Assembly (NCBI GenBank): GCA_913043285.1
Contig: CAJWML010000008.1
Location: forward strand, 98,920-162,919
DNA from: CAKZNE01 sp002695025
GTDB lineage: Bacteria > Bacteroidota > Bacteroidia > Flavobacteriales > Schleiferiaceae
Length of the DNA stretch: 64,000 bases
Reading direction: 5' to 3'
Positions 34,719-44,294 of the stretch are shown here, one piece after another (position 1 is the stretch's first letter; each line of letters starts with the position of its first letter). Made by a program: the position numbers and the translations under genes. Below the pieces are notes generated by a model. The model was not told where the DNA came from and did not search any database. It saw only the letters and a list, made by a program, of their open reading frames with translations.

Positions 34719-35645
34719 ATGAATCCCAACCGTTTAATTTTAAAAGGACACTTCCTCCTTATAGTGATTGTTTTAGGCCTGTCTGCCTGTAAAACCGCAC
34801 TGATTCCGGTTTGTGATATATCGAAATCACAAAACCCCCCGGGAACGGTGGAGTTGGCGCCCAACCTTTTTATAGATAAAACCGAGATCACCAATGAGAA
34901 TTACCGGGAATTTATCTACTGGACCAGGCAGGTATACGGTGAAAATGCGAAAGAAGTACACCAAATTTACCCGGATACTACGGTGTGGGATGAGCTGGAA
35001 GGCCACCTGGAGGCCATAGCTTCCAAATACCTGCATCATCCGGCCTATGGTAATTACCCGGTGGTAGGCGTTTCCTATGATCAGGCCCAGGCGTATGCCC
35101 AATGGCGGAGCGACCGGGTGATGCAGGTATACCTTATTGAAGGGGGTAAAATAGAGGCTTACCCTGATGAGTCGCCCGAAACAGCGTTTACCATTGCCCG
35201 CTATTTTAAGGGGGAATACCGCAATATTACTCCTGATCCGGAAGTGGTGCTCTACCCACACTACAGCCTGCCGGATGCTGAAACCTACCGGAAAACGGTG
35301 CGTTTTGCGGATTCCCTCAACGCCCTGAACTACGATAAATGCGTGGAAAAGAACTGTGGTGATTACCATTTAACCGGATGCGGGGAGGATGGTCCTCCCG
35401 AAAATTCATTCCTGCCCCGGCCCGTGCTCTGTGAAGCGTGTAAAGCCACTTTGGTTACCCAGCTGCAGGACAACGTAAGGGAAATGATGGCTGAACCCGG
35501 TAAGGTGTTTGGCGGTAGTTTTGGCCGGCCCTGTTTCACGGAGGCTGCCGGGAAGGAAGGAACCGCCATTGCTGATGGATATACCGGTTTCCGTAACAGT
35601 TGTACCTATCAACCCTGGAAAAACACGGATGCGGCTACCCGCTAA
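34719..35645 (+). CDS. FGE-sulfatase (SUMF1/GldK-like) domain lipoprotein
   Basis: A 308-residue protein from the ATG at 34719, with a lipoprotein signal (LIVIVLGLSACKTA). The earlier ATG at 34677 would bury the signal peptide. APNLFIDKTEITNENYREFI, then YPVVGVSYDQAQAYAQWRSD, and a C-terminal GYTGFRNSC are typical of the formylglycine-generating-enzyme-like fold. In Bacteroidota this fold recurs in gliding/T9SS lipoproteins of the GldJ/GldK type. A Cys-rich insert (about 215-265: KNCGDYHLTGCGEDGPP ... LCEACKATL) is unusual and lies where a catalytic pair would sit elsewhere in true FGE enzymes. An enzymatic role is therefore doubtful. It is monocistronic and ends at a strong terminator. Confidence 0.75.
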   Translation: MNPNRLILKGHFLLIVIVLGLSACKTALIPVCDISKSQNPPGTVELAPNLFIDKTEITNENYREFIYWTRQVYGENAKEVHQIYPDTTVWDELEGHLEAIASKYLHHPAYGNYPVVGVSYDQAQAYAQWRSDRVMQVYLIEGGKIEAYPDESPETAFTIARYFKGEYRNITPDPEVVLYPHYSLPDAETYRKTVRFADSLNALNYDKCVEKNCGDYHLTGCGEDGPPENSFLPRPVLCEACKATLVTQLQDNVREMMAEPGKVFGGSFGRPCFTEAAGKEGTAIADGYTGFRNSCTYQPWKNTDAATR

Positions 35646-35647
35646 CT

Positions 35648-35679
35648 AAAAAAGCCCCGCTGCACAGCGGGGCTTTTTT
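35648..35679. terminator. Bidirectional terminator
   Basis: AAAAAAGCCCCGCTG-CA-CAGCGGGGCTTTTTT, between the convergent FGE-like and MBL-rhodanese genes. Confidence 0.8.
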
Positions 35680-35680
35680 A

Positions 35681-35710
35681 TAAATCCAAAATCACGGGGT
35701 TTTGGATTTA
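35681..35710. repeat. Second inverted repeat overlapping the MBL gene stop
   Basis: TAAATCCAAAA (35681-35691) pairs with TTTTGGATTTA (35700-35710) around an 8-nt loop. It abuts the terminator, and its right arm includes the stop codon (35708-35710) of the MBL-rhodanese gene. Confidence 0.65.
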
Positions 35711-37129
35711 TAACATAGTAGTGGGGGCTACGTAATCCGTTATCTCAAAATCACCGGTATTTTTCATGCCCACAAAGCCTTCACTTACGTTGATCAGCTT
35801 GTCGTAGCCACGTGCCCTGAGGGTAGACACAAAAGCCATGGAACGGTAGCCGCTCTTGCAATGCACATAGTACGTCTGGTTTTTGTCCAGCAATTTCATG
35901 CTGTCATTGATGTAATCCAGTGGGGCATTAAGCGCACCCTCAACGTGTTCACTGTCGTACTCGCTTTTCTTGCGGACGTCCAGGATGTTCAGGTCTTCAT
36001 GCGCTTGTTTTTCCGCCAGTTCAGCAGGGCTGATATTCCGGATGGAATCGGTTTCAAAACCGGCTTTCTTCCACGCGTCCAGGCCTCCTTTAAGGTAGCC
36101 GGGTACCTGGTCAAAACCCACGCGGGCCAGGCGGGTCAAAACTTCTTCCACGCGGTCTTCATCCGCTACTACCAGTATTTCCTGTTGTACGGAAGGTATC
36201 AGCGTACCTACCCAGGTGGCAAAGCTGCCGTCAATACCGATATTAATGGAGTTGGGAATAAACTCAGCCGAAAATACGGGCGCCTTGCGGGTATCCAGGA
36301 TGAGGGTATCCGTTTTTTGGGCCAATGCGTTAAACTCCTGCGGTGAAAGGGGGTTGTTTCCTCTTTTCAGCACTTTATCAATACTGTCGTAACCCTTGAT
36401 GTTCATCATTACATTCTGGGGGAAGTAACCAGGAGGTGGGGTAAGGCCGCTCAGGATGGCCTTTTTGAATTCTTCCTTGCTCAGGCTGGGGTCCAGGGCA
36501 TAATTGTTCTTTTTCTGGTGGCCCAGGGTATCCGAGGTCTCATTGCTCATCATCTTTCCACAGGCGGAGCCGGCTCCGTGGCCGGGGTATACCACGATGT
36601 GATCGGGCAGGGGCAGGATCTGGTTGCGCAGGGAGTCATACAGGTAACCGGCCAGTTTATCCTGGGTAAGATCCTTGATCACTTTCTGCGCCAGGTCCGG
36701 GCGGCCTACATCCCCAATAAACAGGGTGTCACCGGTGAAGATGGATTGTTCTTTTCCATCCTCGTCATACAGCAGGTAGCAACTGCTCTCCATGGTGTGA
36801 CCGGGGGTGTGCAACAGTTTTATCTCCGCATTCCCCAGTTTAAAGATCTCACCGTCCTGCGCCACATATTTTTCAAAACCGGTTTCCATAGTAGTGGGGC
36901 CATACACAATGGTGGCCCCGGTTTTTTCCGCCAGGTCAATGTGACCGCTCACAAAATCTGCGTGAAAGTGGGTTTCGAAAATGTATTTGATACGCGCTCC
37001 GCGTTCTTCCGCCATATCAATATAGGGTTGCACCTCGCGGAGGGGGTCAATAATGGCTGCTTCACCCTTGGACTCTATATAATAAGCACCGTGGGCCAGG
37101 CAACCGGTATATATCTGTTCTACTTTCAT
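35708..37129 (-). CDS. MBL-fold hydrolase with two rhodanese domains (persulfide dioxygenase-like)
   Basis: A 473-residue fusion. The metallo-beta-lactamase domain (1-230) has THFHADFVSGH with His54, His56 and Asp58, then HTPGHTMESS, TGDTLFIGDVGRPDL and YPGHGAGSACG, as in ETHE1/persulfide dioxygenases. Two rhodanese domains follow. In the first (about 265-355) the catalytic loop reads VVADEDR, with no Cys. The second (about 370-465) has VHCKSGYRS with the active Cys. The inferred role is removal of sulfide or persulfide with sulfur transfer to an acceptor in the cytoplasm. It diverges from the PAS-LuxR gene. Confidence 0.88.
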   Translation of the reverse strand: MKVEQIYTGCLAHGAYYIESKGEAAIIDPLREVQPYIDMAEERGARIKYIFETHFHADFVSGHIDLAEKTGATIVYGPTTMETGFEKYVAQDGEIFKLGNAEIKLLHTPGHTMESSCYLLYDEDGKEQSIFTGDTLFIGDVGRPDLAQKVIKDLTQDKLAGYLYDSLRNQILPLPDHIVVYPGHGAGSACGKMMSNETSDTLGHQKKNNYALDPSLSKEEFKKAILSGLTPPPGYFPQNVMMNIKGYDSIDKVLKRGNNPLSPQEFNALAQKTDTLILDTRKAPVFSAEFIPNSINIGIDGSFATWVGTLIPSVQQEILVVADEDRVEEVLTRLARVGFDQVPGYLKGGLDAWKKAGFETDSIRNISPAELAEKQAHEDLNILDVRKKSEYDSEHVEGALNAPLDYINDSMKLLDKNQTYYVHCKSGYRSMAFVSTLRARGYDKLINVSEGFVGMKNTGDFEITDYVAPTTML

Positions 37130-37310
37130 GTTAACTGCATTTTTAATTCAACGATACAAAGATCGGGTTAGCAACCCAAACAGAAAGTTACAAATGTTAC
37201 CGATCTCAAAATACCTTATAATAGCTGGCCTCTTTGCAAAGTTCACCACCGGGGCTCCTCTTTTTGGAATAAAGACTATTTTAGTTAACCCTATAAATAA
37301 GGTATAAAGG

Positions 37311-38090
37311 ATGTCGGTGCCTTTTAAGCTGTTACTGGAGGATGTATACAACGCCCGTGAAAATTACCTGGCCGAGAAATCTGCGGCACCGGTAAAAATC
37401 AATTTTGAGGAACTCGTGGCTTCTTTTTTTTGTCCGGGCCCTCATTATTACTACATCCTTGATTCGCCCACCTTACATTTCGAATATGAGAGTAAGGACA
37501 CTTCCCGTATTTTAGGTCAGTCCATTACCCATGAGCCTTTGGAGGTGTTGTTAAACAGGGTTCATCCCGATGATATCCCTTTTATGGTGAAGTGCGAGGG
37601 TATTGTAGCCGATTTTCTCCGCACCCAGGTGGAGCCCGAAAAGATCACCAAATACAAGATCAATTATTGCATACGGGAGCGGGTGGCGGATGGTAGTTAC
37701 CGGCTTTTCCTGATGCAGAATACCACGCTTTCCACCACTACTGATGGGGCCTTGCTCAAGGTTTTAGGGGTACATGCGGATATAACCCATATCAGCGCGA
37801 TGAACAACCACAAGCTTTCCTTTATCGGCCTGGATGGGGAACCATCCTTTTTAGGTCTGGATGTATGGAGTGATGCTATCGATTTTAAGGCCAGGCCCCA
37901 GAAGGTAAGTGCAAGGGAAAGGCAGGTATTGCAATGGCTGGCCCACGGTTGTACAGCCCGCGAAACGGCTGCACAACTCCATATATCGGAAGAGACCGTT
38001 ATCAGCCATAAAAAAAATCTGATGAACCGCTTTGAATGCCGCAATGCCGTGCAACTGGTAGCTTTTGCTATCCGGAATGGCTTCATCTGA
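37311..38090 (+). CDS. PAS-domain LuxR-family transcriptional regulator
   Basis: A 259-residue protein. A PAS-like fold is suggested at about 45-165 (HYYYILDSPTLHFEYESKDT; VHPDDIPFMVKCE, the PAC-like KYKINYCIRERVADGSYRLF). A LuxR helix-turn-helix occupies 195-258 (VSARERQVLQWLAHGCTARE; AAQLHISEETVISHKKNLM). The ligand is unknown. A 180-bp gap separates it from the divergent MBL-rhodanese gene, so it could control that gene, but no operator is seen. Confidence 0.85.
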   Translation: MSVPFKLLLEDVYNARENYLAEKSAAPVKINFEELVASFFCPGPHYYYILDSPTLHFEYESKDTSRILGQSITHEPLEVLLNRVHPDDIPFMVKCEGIVADFLRTQVEPEKITKYKINYCIRERVADGSYRLFLMQNTTLSTTTDGALLKVLGVHADITHISAMNNHKLSFIGLDGEPSFLGLDVWSDAIDFKARPQKVSARERQVLQWLAHGCTARETAAQLHISEETVISHKKNLMNRFECRNAVQLVAFAIRNGFI

Positions 38091-38165
38091 TCTTGAAAAA
38101 CCCCCATTTCTGGGGATTGGCCTTAAAGGGTGTGGTGCCGTAATTTGAATTATAAACCCTAAGCC

Positions 38166-40889
38166 ATGAAAGCCCTTAAGTGCATGCTGTGTCTAATGGT
38201 GATTACCCTCACAGCGCGAAGTCAGTCCAATAGGGTAATTCCTTTGGGCCATTCCCTGGAAGTTGAAGTGCCGCTGCAGTATAATTTTAAGGCAGGCACG
38301 GAAAGTATCAGTAAAACCGTGTATGTAGGGCTCAGGGTTGATGACCTCACTGCCTACCACAAGCCGTTGAAGGCCTATGCTGATGGCGGACTTATGGGGG
38401 GCTTTAGTGATGAGCAGAACGTTACCACCTGGTTTACTTATACTGAGCCCCGGGGATTGACGGTGGATGGTGAATTCATTGCCTTTTCACAGTTTGCAGG
38501 AGAAAAGATCCCCGGTGGTTTTACCGTAGAAAACGCGCGGTTTACATGGACCATTGGTGCAAGCCGTTATGCAAAACACCCACTGGGTTCCCCCACTTTC
38601 GGGTTCCTTAATAAACGTGAATTTCCGGGATATGAGTACAACATCATCAACATGAAGGATATCATTGGCACGGAAACCAGTAAGGAGGCGATGAATATTG
38701 CGCGGGGGAGAGGTGCTATAGAGGGAGATTTCCTGGAAGTGGATGGTCTTACCTTTAACGTTCCGTATGAATTAAAGCAGTTCCTGGTTGCCCGGGATGA
38801 GAAAAATGCAAAGGAAACAGGTTATTATACGGCCAATGGTTTCCGTAATAAGGTGAAAGAACCTGAAAATACCTCGGCTGCTGAATATCAAACGTCAGGC
38901 TCGCAGGGTACAGGCACTACAAACAATACTGGTTCGCCCGGCCTAGCGTCATCCGGTACTTCCAATTCAGGTTCTTCAATGAGTAGCAATTCAGGAGGTT
39001 ATACCAATTCCGGAGGGGTTTCCCAATCCTCGTATGCCAATGCTGAGGCATGGCAAAAGTATGAGGCGGCCCAGAAAAGTGTGGAGGAGTATAACCGCCA
39101 GCGCGAGATGGACATCCAGTATTACGAACAACAACGCCAGATCAAACAGCAAACGTATGAGCGTATTGGCGAAACGGTGGGTACCATTATAGGCAACTAT
39201 CTCAACCACCTGGAACAGGAAAAGCAGCGGCAGGAATATTATAAGCAACTCAAAAAGATAAAGATTGCGGTGAATGATGCCTATGGAAGGGTGTGGAGCG
39301 ATATTTCGTACTGGGATGATTACCAGTCCCGGCTGATCGAGCTGACCAAGCGGCATCGGCAGCACATGACTACCGAAGGTCTGAAGAATGTGGAAAACGC
39401 CCTCAATAGCATCAACGGGCAAAAGGAAAGCCTGGCTGATGATATAAAGGAACTGGGCGAAAGGGAAGAAAGCGGGTGGAAGGCCGTGGAGATAAGCGGG
39501 AAAATTACCCGTTTCCCCGTATCCGAATGGAAATCCTATGTCGAGGATTATCGACCCTCCACCGCTTTGATACTATACGATCTCAATAATTTACTGGCTC
39601 AGAATAGGTATATCCGTACCCCAGCGGAGCGGGAAAGATTTACCAATGATGTGTCAGACTTGCTTACAGAGACGGCTATCCGCAACCAGGACCACGGGGC
39701 TATATTAAGTGCGGAAGCTGCCTACCACCAGGGAGGTGGCAGCAACTACAGCTATGATGAGGCGCTGAAAGCCGCTAAGGCCATTAAGGAATACATGGCC
39801 AAACGGGATAGGCTGGCTGTGGAAATAAAGGCTGAGAAGGAGATGCTGGAAACCAGGTATGCGTTAATGGTCACCAACCAAAGCAAGGAATACATCTCCG
39901 TCAGTTCTGTAAGCCCTCAGGTGGAAGGTATCGGTGCCGGGCAGAAGGAATTGCGCCAGGCCTACAATAACCTGGATCAGGACATTGGTGTATTTAAGGG
40001 TAAGTACCGCTCATTATCCCCATCCCGGGACAAGGATGTGCAGTTTGAAGGGTATTATGTTCACCCCGGAGAAGTGAAAGTGGAGCTTACCAAGGCCTAT
40101 ATGGACCCCGTAAGCTTAACCATGCCTGCCAAAGCGGGTGAAAGGATTGTTCTTAACCCTGATCAATACCTTGGACAATTTGAGAAAGTGGAGATATTTA
40201 AACCCTATTTCCGGTTGAATACCCGCAAAAACCAGTTTGAGCTATTGCGGCTGGGTGAGTTTTACGCTACCAATTACCATTTTGGGATCAATGAGTTTGG
40301 AATAGTAGGTCTTAAATACCAGACTAATTTTGGTTTAAGAACCTATCAGAAAACCAAAACCGCCTTTCACATGGGTTTCGACTTTGGCGAATTTGCCTAC
40401 GGTATGGGTAAGATACGCAGAGGTACCCAAAACAGTGACGGCAGCCAGTATGAAATTGACGTGCTGGATTTCAGTTATTGGAAGTACAGTTTAGGATCCG
40501 GTAATTTAGGGCTAAGCCGGGCAGTGTTTGCCGATCGTGGACAAATAAGCCTGAACCTGGGGGTGAAACTTCTGGAACAGCGTAACTTTTCAGCCGATAT
40601 GGTTCATGAGGAGAAAGTGGGGCTAAGCAGCGAATCAAGTACGCAAACCGCTGAATTTGACCTGACGCATTATATGCCGGTCTTTGGCTCCCTGGGGCTT
40701 AATTACCATATCGGAAAAACCCTGTTTAGCTGTAAGTATACGTACTTCTATTACCCGGAGTTTGCCTTTGATGATGAAAACACATCAGAGCTCATTGATG
40801 AAGCCTACATGAATAAGTATAACCAATCCTATTTCGGCTTTCTGAAGGATTATTTCACCCATGCCGTAACCTTTTCAATTGTATTCTAA
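38166..40889 (+). CDS. Secreted protein with coiled coil and C-terminal beta-rich (barrel-like) region
   Basis: A 907-residue protein with a short signal peptide (MKALKCMLCLMVITLTARSQ). The first 230 residues are beta-rich. Residues about 240-288 are a Ser/Gly/Asn/Thr linker. A long charged coiled coil spans about 290-600 (AQKSVEEYNRQREMDIQYYE; QRQIKQQTYERIGETVGTII). The last 250 residues alternate polar and aromatic positions and end in F (VTFSIVF), as in outer-membrane barrels. No family is recognised. The next gene, a lipoprotein, starts 1 bp after its stop, so the two are co-expressed. Confidence 0.65.
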   Translation: MKALKCMLCLMVITLTARSQSNRVIPLGHSLEVEVPLQYNFKAGTESISKTVYVGLRVDDLTAYHKPLKAYADGGLMGGFSDEQNVTTWFTYTEPRGLTVDGEFIAFSQFAGEKIPGGFTVENARFTWTIGASRYAKHPLGSPTFGFLNKREFPGYEYNIINMKDIIGTETSKEAMNIARGRGAIEGDFLEVDGLTFNVPYELKQFLVARDEKNAKETGYYTANGFRNKVKEPENTSAAEYQTSGSQGTGTTNNTGSPGLASSGTSNSGSSMSSNSGGYTNSGGVSQSSYANAEAWQKYEAAQKSVEEYNRQREMDIQYYEQQRQIKQQTYERIGETVGTIIGNYLNHLEQEKQRQEYYKQLKKIKIAVNDAYGRVWSDISYWDDYQSRLIELTKRHRQHMTTEGLKNVENALNSINGQKESLADDIKELGEREESGWKAVEISGKITRFPVSEWKSYVEDYRPSTALILYDLNNLLAQNRYIRTPAERERFTNDVSDLLTETAIRNQDHGAILSAEAAYHQGGGSNYSYDEALKAAKAIKEYMAKRDRLAVEIKAEKEMLETRYALMVTNQSKEYISVSSVSPQVEGIGAGQKELRQAYNNLDQDIGVFKGKYRSLSPSRDKDVQFEGYYVHPGEVKVELTKAYMDPVSLTMPAKAGERIVLNPDQYLGQFEKVEIFKPYFRLNTRKNQFELLRLGEFYATNYHFGINEFGIVGLKYQTNFGLRTYQKTKTAFHMGFDFGEFAYGMGKIRRGTQNSDGSQYEIDVLDFSYWKYSLGSGNLGLSRAVFADRGQISLNLGVKLLEQRNFSADMVHEEKVGLSSESSTQTAEFDLTHYMPVFGSLGLNYHIGKTLFSCKYTYFYYPEFAFDDENTSELIDEAYMNKYNQSYFGFLKDYFTHAVTFSIVF

Positions 40890-40890
40890 T

Positions 40891-41946
40891 ATGAAAACCA
40901 GGATCATTAAACGGATGCTTTCGATTATCACCCTGGGTTTCTTTACCGTTTCCTGCGAAATTGACGAGGTGGAAGTAGTAGACACTTACCTGAACGTAAG
41001 TGATTCCACCTATTTGGAAATCCAGGATGAATCCATAGGTCCGCCTGATCAGGTATTCCAGCTGGAAGATGGTACCGTGGTTCTCAGGAGTTTTACCACC
41101 GTTATGGTTAAGCGGAATAATGGAAAAGAGATTATAGATACCCGTAGTTCGCGAGGGGCCATATTGGGCGTGCTGAAAAACAATTTTGTTACGGAAGATG
41201 GTGCTATCTGCAACAGCAAATTTGAGGTTGTGGATAACCTGGGTTCATATTATGACGATGTAAGCATTGGCGAGGATATCATTGCCTTCAAATCCAACTC
41301 TTCCGGGCAGGAACAACTCCTGGTCTGGTCTGAAACCAATGGTGTTAAAACCTATCAGGTGCCCAATAGCGGCAATGGAGATACCATCGTCAATTTATTG
41401 AACCCGGTTATTTTAAGAGGAACCGTATTTATAATTATGTGCCGCCATGATCGGTTAATCACCAATAAGCAGAGCTACCATCTGTTGCGTTTGGACCGCA
41501 ATTTGAAACTTCTTTCCAGTCGTGAGCTTCCATTAAGGGGAACGAATGGCGTGCAATTGAACTACCAGCGGGCGTTATACGGCAATACGCGGGGATCTGA
41601 AATTTACCTGCGTTCGGACTCCCTATATACCCTGAATGAGGATGGGGAAATTATAAATAACCAACCTGCTGCCACCCCAGTCTGCGGGGTGATTATGAGC
41701 AATGATCGTGCTCTTTCTAAAGATGAAGCGGGTGGAACCGAGCCCAGGACTTTAAAGATCCGGGAAGACCTGCGATGTTCCAGTGCTGTATTGTGGAACT
41801 ATACCCTTCCGGAAAGCTATCTTTATATGAGCGCCTTTAATGAAGGTATAAACGGCAGCGTACTTATTACCGCTACTAAAAGAGAAACGGTAAATGGTTT
41901 TAGCAAGGATAAACAGCTAGTGTACACCATTGATCCTGATTATTAA
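40891..41946 (+). CDS. Lipoprotein with beta-propeller-like body
   Basis: A 351-residue lipoprotein from the ATG at 40891 (MKTRIIKRMLSIITLGFFTV then SCEID). A TTG at 40879 is not needed. The body has repeating short strands and looks like a surface beta-propeller (for example VFQLEDGTVVLRSFTTVMVK; SCEIDEVEVVDTYLNVSDST). No enzyme motif is seen. It is co-transcribed with the coiled-coil gene directly upstream (1-bp gap) and ends close to a convergent cupin gene. Confidence 0.65.
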   Translation: MKTRIIKRMLSIITLGFFTVSCEIDEVEVVDTYLNVSDSTYLEIQDESIGPPDQVFQLEDGTVVLRSFTTVMVKRNNGKEIIDTRSSRGAILGVLKNNFVTEDGAICNSKFEVVDNLGSYYDDVSIGEDIIAFKSNSSGQEQLLVWSETNGVKTYQVPNSGNGDTIVNLLNPVILRGTVFIIMCRHDRLITNKQSYHLLRLDRNLKLLSSRELPLRGTNGVQLNYQRALYGNTRGSEIYLRSDSLYTLNEDGEIINNQPAATPVCGVIMSNDRALSKDEAGGTEPRTLKIREDLRCSSAVLWNYTLPESYLYMSAFNEGINGSVLITATKRETVNGFSKDKQLVYTIDPDY

Positions 41947-41950
41947 TGCT

Positions 41951-43138
41951 TCATCCGGCAATGGCTTTTTCAAGCCCACCCATACTCTGTAAATAACATA
42001 GCAACTGAAAGCCATTCAGCTCATCGGGAAAATCATCAAGCATAACCGATTTTCCCCGGTTCCAGTTTTCCAATATTTCAACCAGCTTGGGGTGATTGGT
42101 CCACTTGATACGGTGCCCGCGTACAAATGCTATCAGTGTCTCTTTGTAGGTATAGAATGGTATAGGAAAAGTGGGGGGTAGTTTCCATGAAGCAGCATGC
42201 ACCTCAGCTATGGGATGGTCGGTGCGGGAGGGGGTGTAAAAGCCACCATTGCTTTCCAGTTTCATAAGGTGCTCACGGGCGGCCCTGCGCAAAGGTTCAT
42301 CCAGGTTTACGTACTTAAGAAGTTCTTCCTCGGCCTCCGTAATCTTTTGGAAGGGCAAAGGCTGCATAGGGTTAAAGCTGGTGTCTTCTTCCATAAGTTC
42401 CTGTATGGTGGAGGCCATCTTTTGTTTCATTTGCCGGGTAGGGGAGTTCAGGAAGTCCAGCACCATACTAATGGAAAAGTTTCCGGTATGGCCGATGTGG
42501 TAAACACTGGAAGGAATACACATCATATCACCCGGCTGTAATTCATGGGGAATTGCGCTATCCATTAACGGTTGCGGAGGGTGCGTAATGCTGCCCCTGG
42601 ACACCCGGTCATAGTCTTCCGTTTTCCAGGTGTAAAAGGTTTTGGAACCCGGGCCGATGTGGAACAAAAAACCTTCTTCTCCCACGTTCTCCTTGTGTAC
42701 ACCAAAAGGTGTAAAGCCATAATTGCCTACAAAAAAGAGTAGTCCCAGCCCTCCGCCTGGTATTCCTGCTGTTTGCAGGAGAGGACGAAGGAATCCGGCC
42801 ATATAGGTCATCAGTTCAGGACTATAAGCTTGTATATCATTCAGGATGATGCCGAATTTTTTTCCTTTAAAAATGCGATTTCCCCATTCTTCCAGGCTTT
42901 CATGGTCAAAGGGAGGGTTGTCCACCAGAGCTTGTGTAGCTTCATAATCGCGTTGCTGATCAATAAATACTTTTAGCCCCAAATGACCTTGTCCCAACTT
43001 AGCAAAGCCCTGAAATACCTTGCGGTAACATTCGGTCAAAAAAGGTAGGTCTTCTTTAGGGATCATGGCTTTTTGCCGATGAGGCTTCGTCATGTGATCG
43101 GTCAGGTTCCACACCTCGTCCCAATGATTGGTATGCAT
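41951..43138 (-). CDS. Cupin/JmjC-like protein
   Basis: A 395-residue protein. A JmjC/cupin core (about 110-245) has FGVHKENVGEEGFLFHIGPG (the H-x-E pair), GDMMCIPSSVYHIGHTGNFS (distal His) and SISMVLDF. The acidic partner is Glu instead of Asp, which is tolerated in some members. C-terminal helices (about 280-395) may form a separate domain. The substrate is unknown. It is convergent with the lipoprotein gene, with only 4 bp between the stops. Confidence 0.6.
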   Translation of the reverse strand: MHTNHWDEVWNLTDHMTKPHRQKAMIPKEDLPFLTECYRKVFQGFAKLGQGHLGLKVFIDQQRDYEATQALVDNPPFDHESLEEWGNRIFKGKKFGIILNDIQAYSPELMTYMAGFLRPLLQTAGIPGGGLGLLFFVGNYGFTPFGVHKENVGEEGFLFHIGPGSKTFYTWKTEDYDRVSRGSITHPPQPLMDSAIPHELQPGDMMCIPSSVYHIGHTGNFSISMVLDFLNSPTRQMKQKMASTIQELMEEDTSFNPMQPLPFQKITEAEEELLKYVNLDEPLRRAAREHLMKLESNGGFYTPSRTDHPIAEVHAASWKLPPTFPIPFYTYKETLIAFVRGHRIKWTNHPKLVEILENWNRGKSVMLDDFPDELNGFQLLCYLQSMGGLEKAIAG

Positions 43139-43551
43139 AGTATTCCGTTAAAGCTTTAAATATAGATCAGCCTGTTTAGGAGTGTATGGAATACAGCTGG
43201 ATTTTTTAATTAATTGAGTGAATCACCCTTTGGTACGATTGAGCAGGATTTCTGTGGTTACCTTATTAAATACATGGAGCCTTTCAAACTCCATCCTGCC
43301 ATGGGTAAAATGATGGTTAGTCTGCGTACGCAAAACTTGTTCAGGCCAGTATAAACAGGCAGGAGATACGGGGTAGTTATTTTTTAGTTCCTGCCTTTTT
43401 AGATCCTGCGCGGTAAGAAAAATGAAATGAATAATTTGCAAGGGTTACTTGAAATTGGAAGGGCTGTACCATTGTCATGGTTCAAGCTTGATTAAACCTG
43501 TGCCTCAATTTATTTTAGCTGCTACAGCTTTCACGAAAACTAAACTCACCC
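43139..43551. other. Intergenic DNA, one doubtful small frame
   Basis: The only open frame (43223-43441, minus, 72 codons) lacks any family resemblance and is not called. The DinB promoter should lie in the last 100 bp. Confidence 0.45.
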
Positions 43552-44082
43552 ATGAGCTTACCATTAGTAAAACATTACTGTGACATTTTGGAGATCACTC
43601 CTTCCATGCTTAACACCTGGCTCATCGAGATGCCGGATGATGTGATACGGCAAAATGAAGGAGGTGATACCTGGAGGCCCATTGATATTGTAGGGCACCT
43701 GATCCATAATGAAGAAACGGACTGGTTGCCACGCATACAGATCATTATGGGATCCGGAGAAGATAAAAACTTTGAACCTTTTGACCGCATGGCGCAGTTT
43801 CAACGCTTTAAGGGCTTCAGCCTGGTGGAGCTCCTCAATATGTTCAGCAGCCTGCGCTTTCGCAATGTGCGGGAGATTCGTAAGCTCAACCTCACGGAAC
43901 GTGACCTGGAGCAGGAGGGTATTCATCCCGCTTTTGGGCGGGTGACTTTGCGCCAGCTTTTAGCAGCCTATGTAGTGCATGATCAAACCCATATTTACCA
44001 GATTGCCCGTTGTGTAAGTTATCCTCTGCGGGATGAGGTAGGGCCGTGGAACGACTATTTGAAGATCCTGAATCAGAATTAA
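43552..44082 (+). CDS. DinB family protein
   Basis: A 176-residue four-helix DinB/YfiT-type protein. The metal-binding histidines are seen in IVGHLIHNEETDWLPR (about 46-61) and VHDQTHIYQIAR (about 143-154). Members include bacillithiol and mycothiol transferases and proteins of unknown role. No partner gene is adjacent, so substrate and thiol are unknown. Confidence 0.8.
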   Translation: MSLPLVKHYCDILEITPSMLNTWLIEMPDDVIRQNEGGDTWRPIDIVGHLIHNEETDWLPRIQIIMGSGEDKNFEPFDRMAQFQRFKGFSLVELLNMFSSLRFRNVREIRKLNLTERDLEQEGIHPAFGRVTLRQLLAAYVVHDQTHIYQIARCVSYPLRDEVGPWNDYLKILNQN

Positions 44083-44294
44083 TGAAGAGGCGAAAAAATC
44101 CGGCAGTCTTCCTCTTTTAGCCCTTTCATGAACTTTTCGTTCTGCGGAGTGGGAGAGCAGCAAAACAAACCGGCCTATATGTCTTAACCGTTAGGAGTTT
44201 AATTTCCCATACATTAGCCAACCGATAGAAACAGTTTTGTGCTTCTGTTTGGATTTTCAAGATGTATTTATATTCCATTAAAGCTTTAATCAGA

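Noticed and set aside
43223..43441. 72-codon minus-strand frame upstream of DinB
   Set aside because: No signal peptide, domain or neighbour support; it may be noise.
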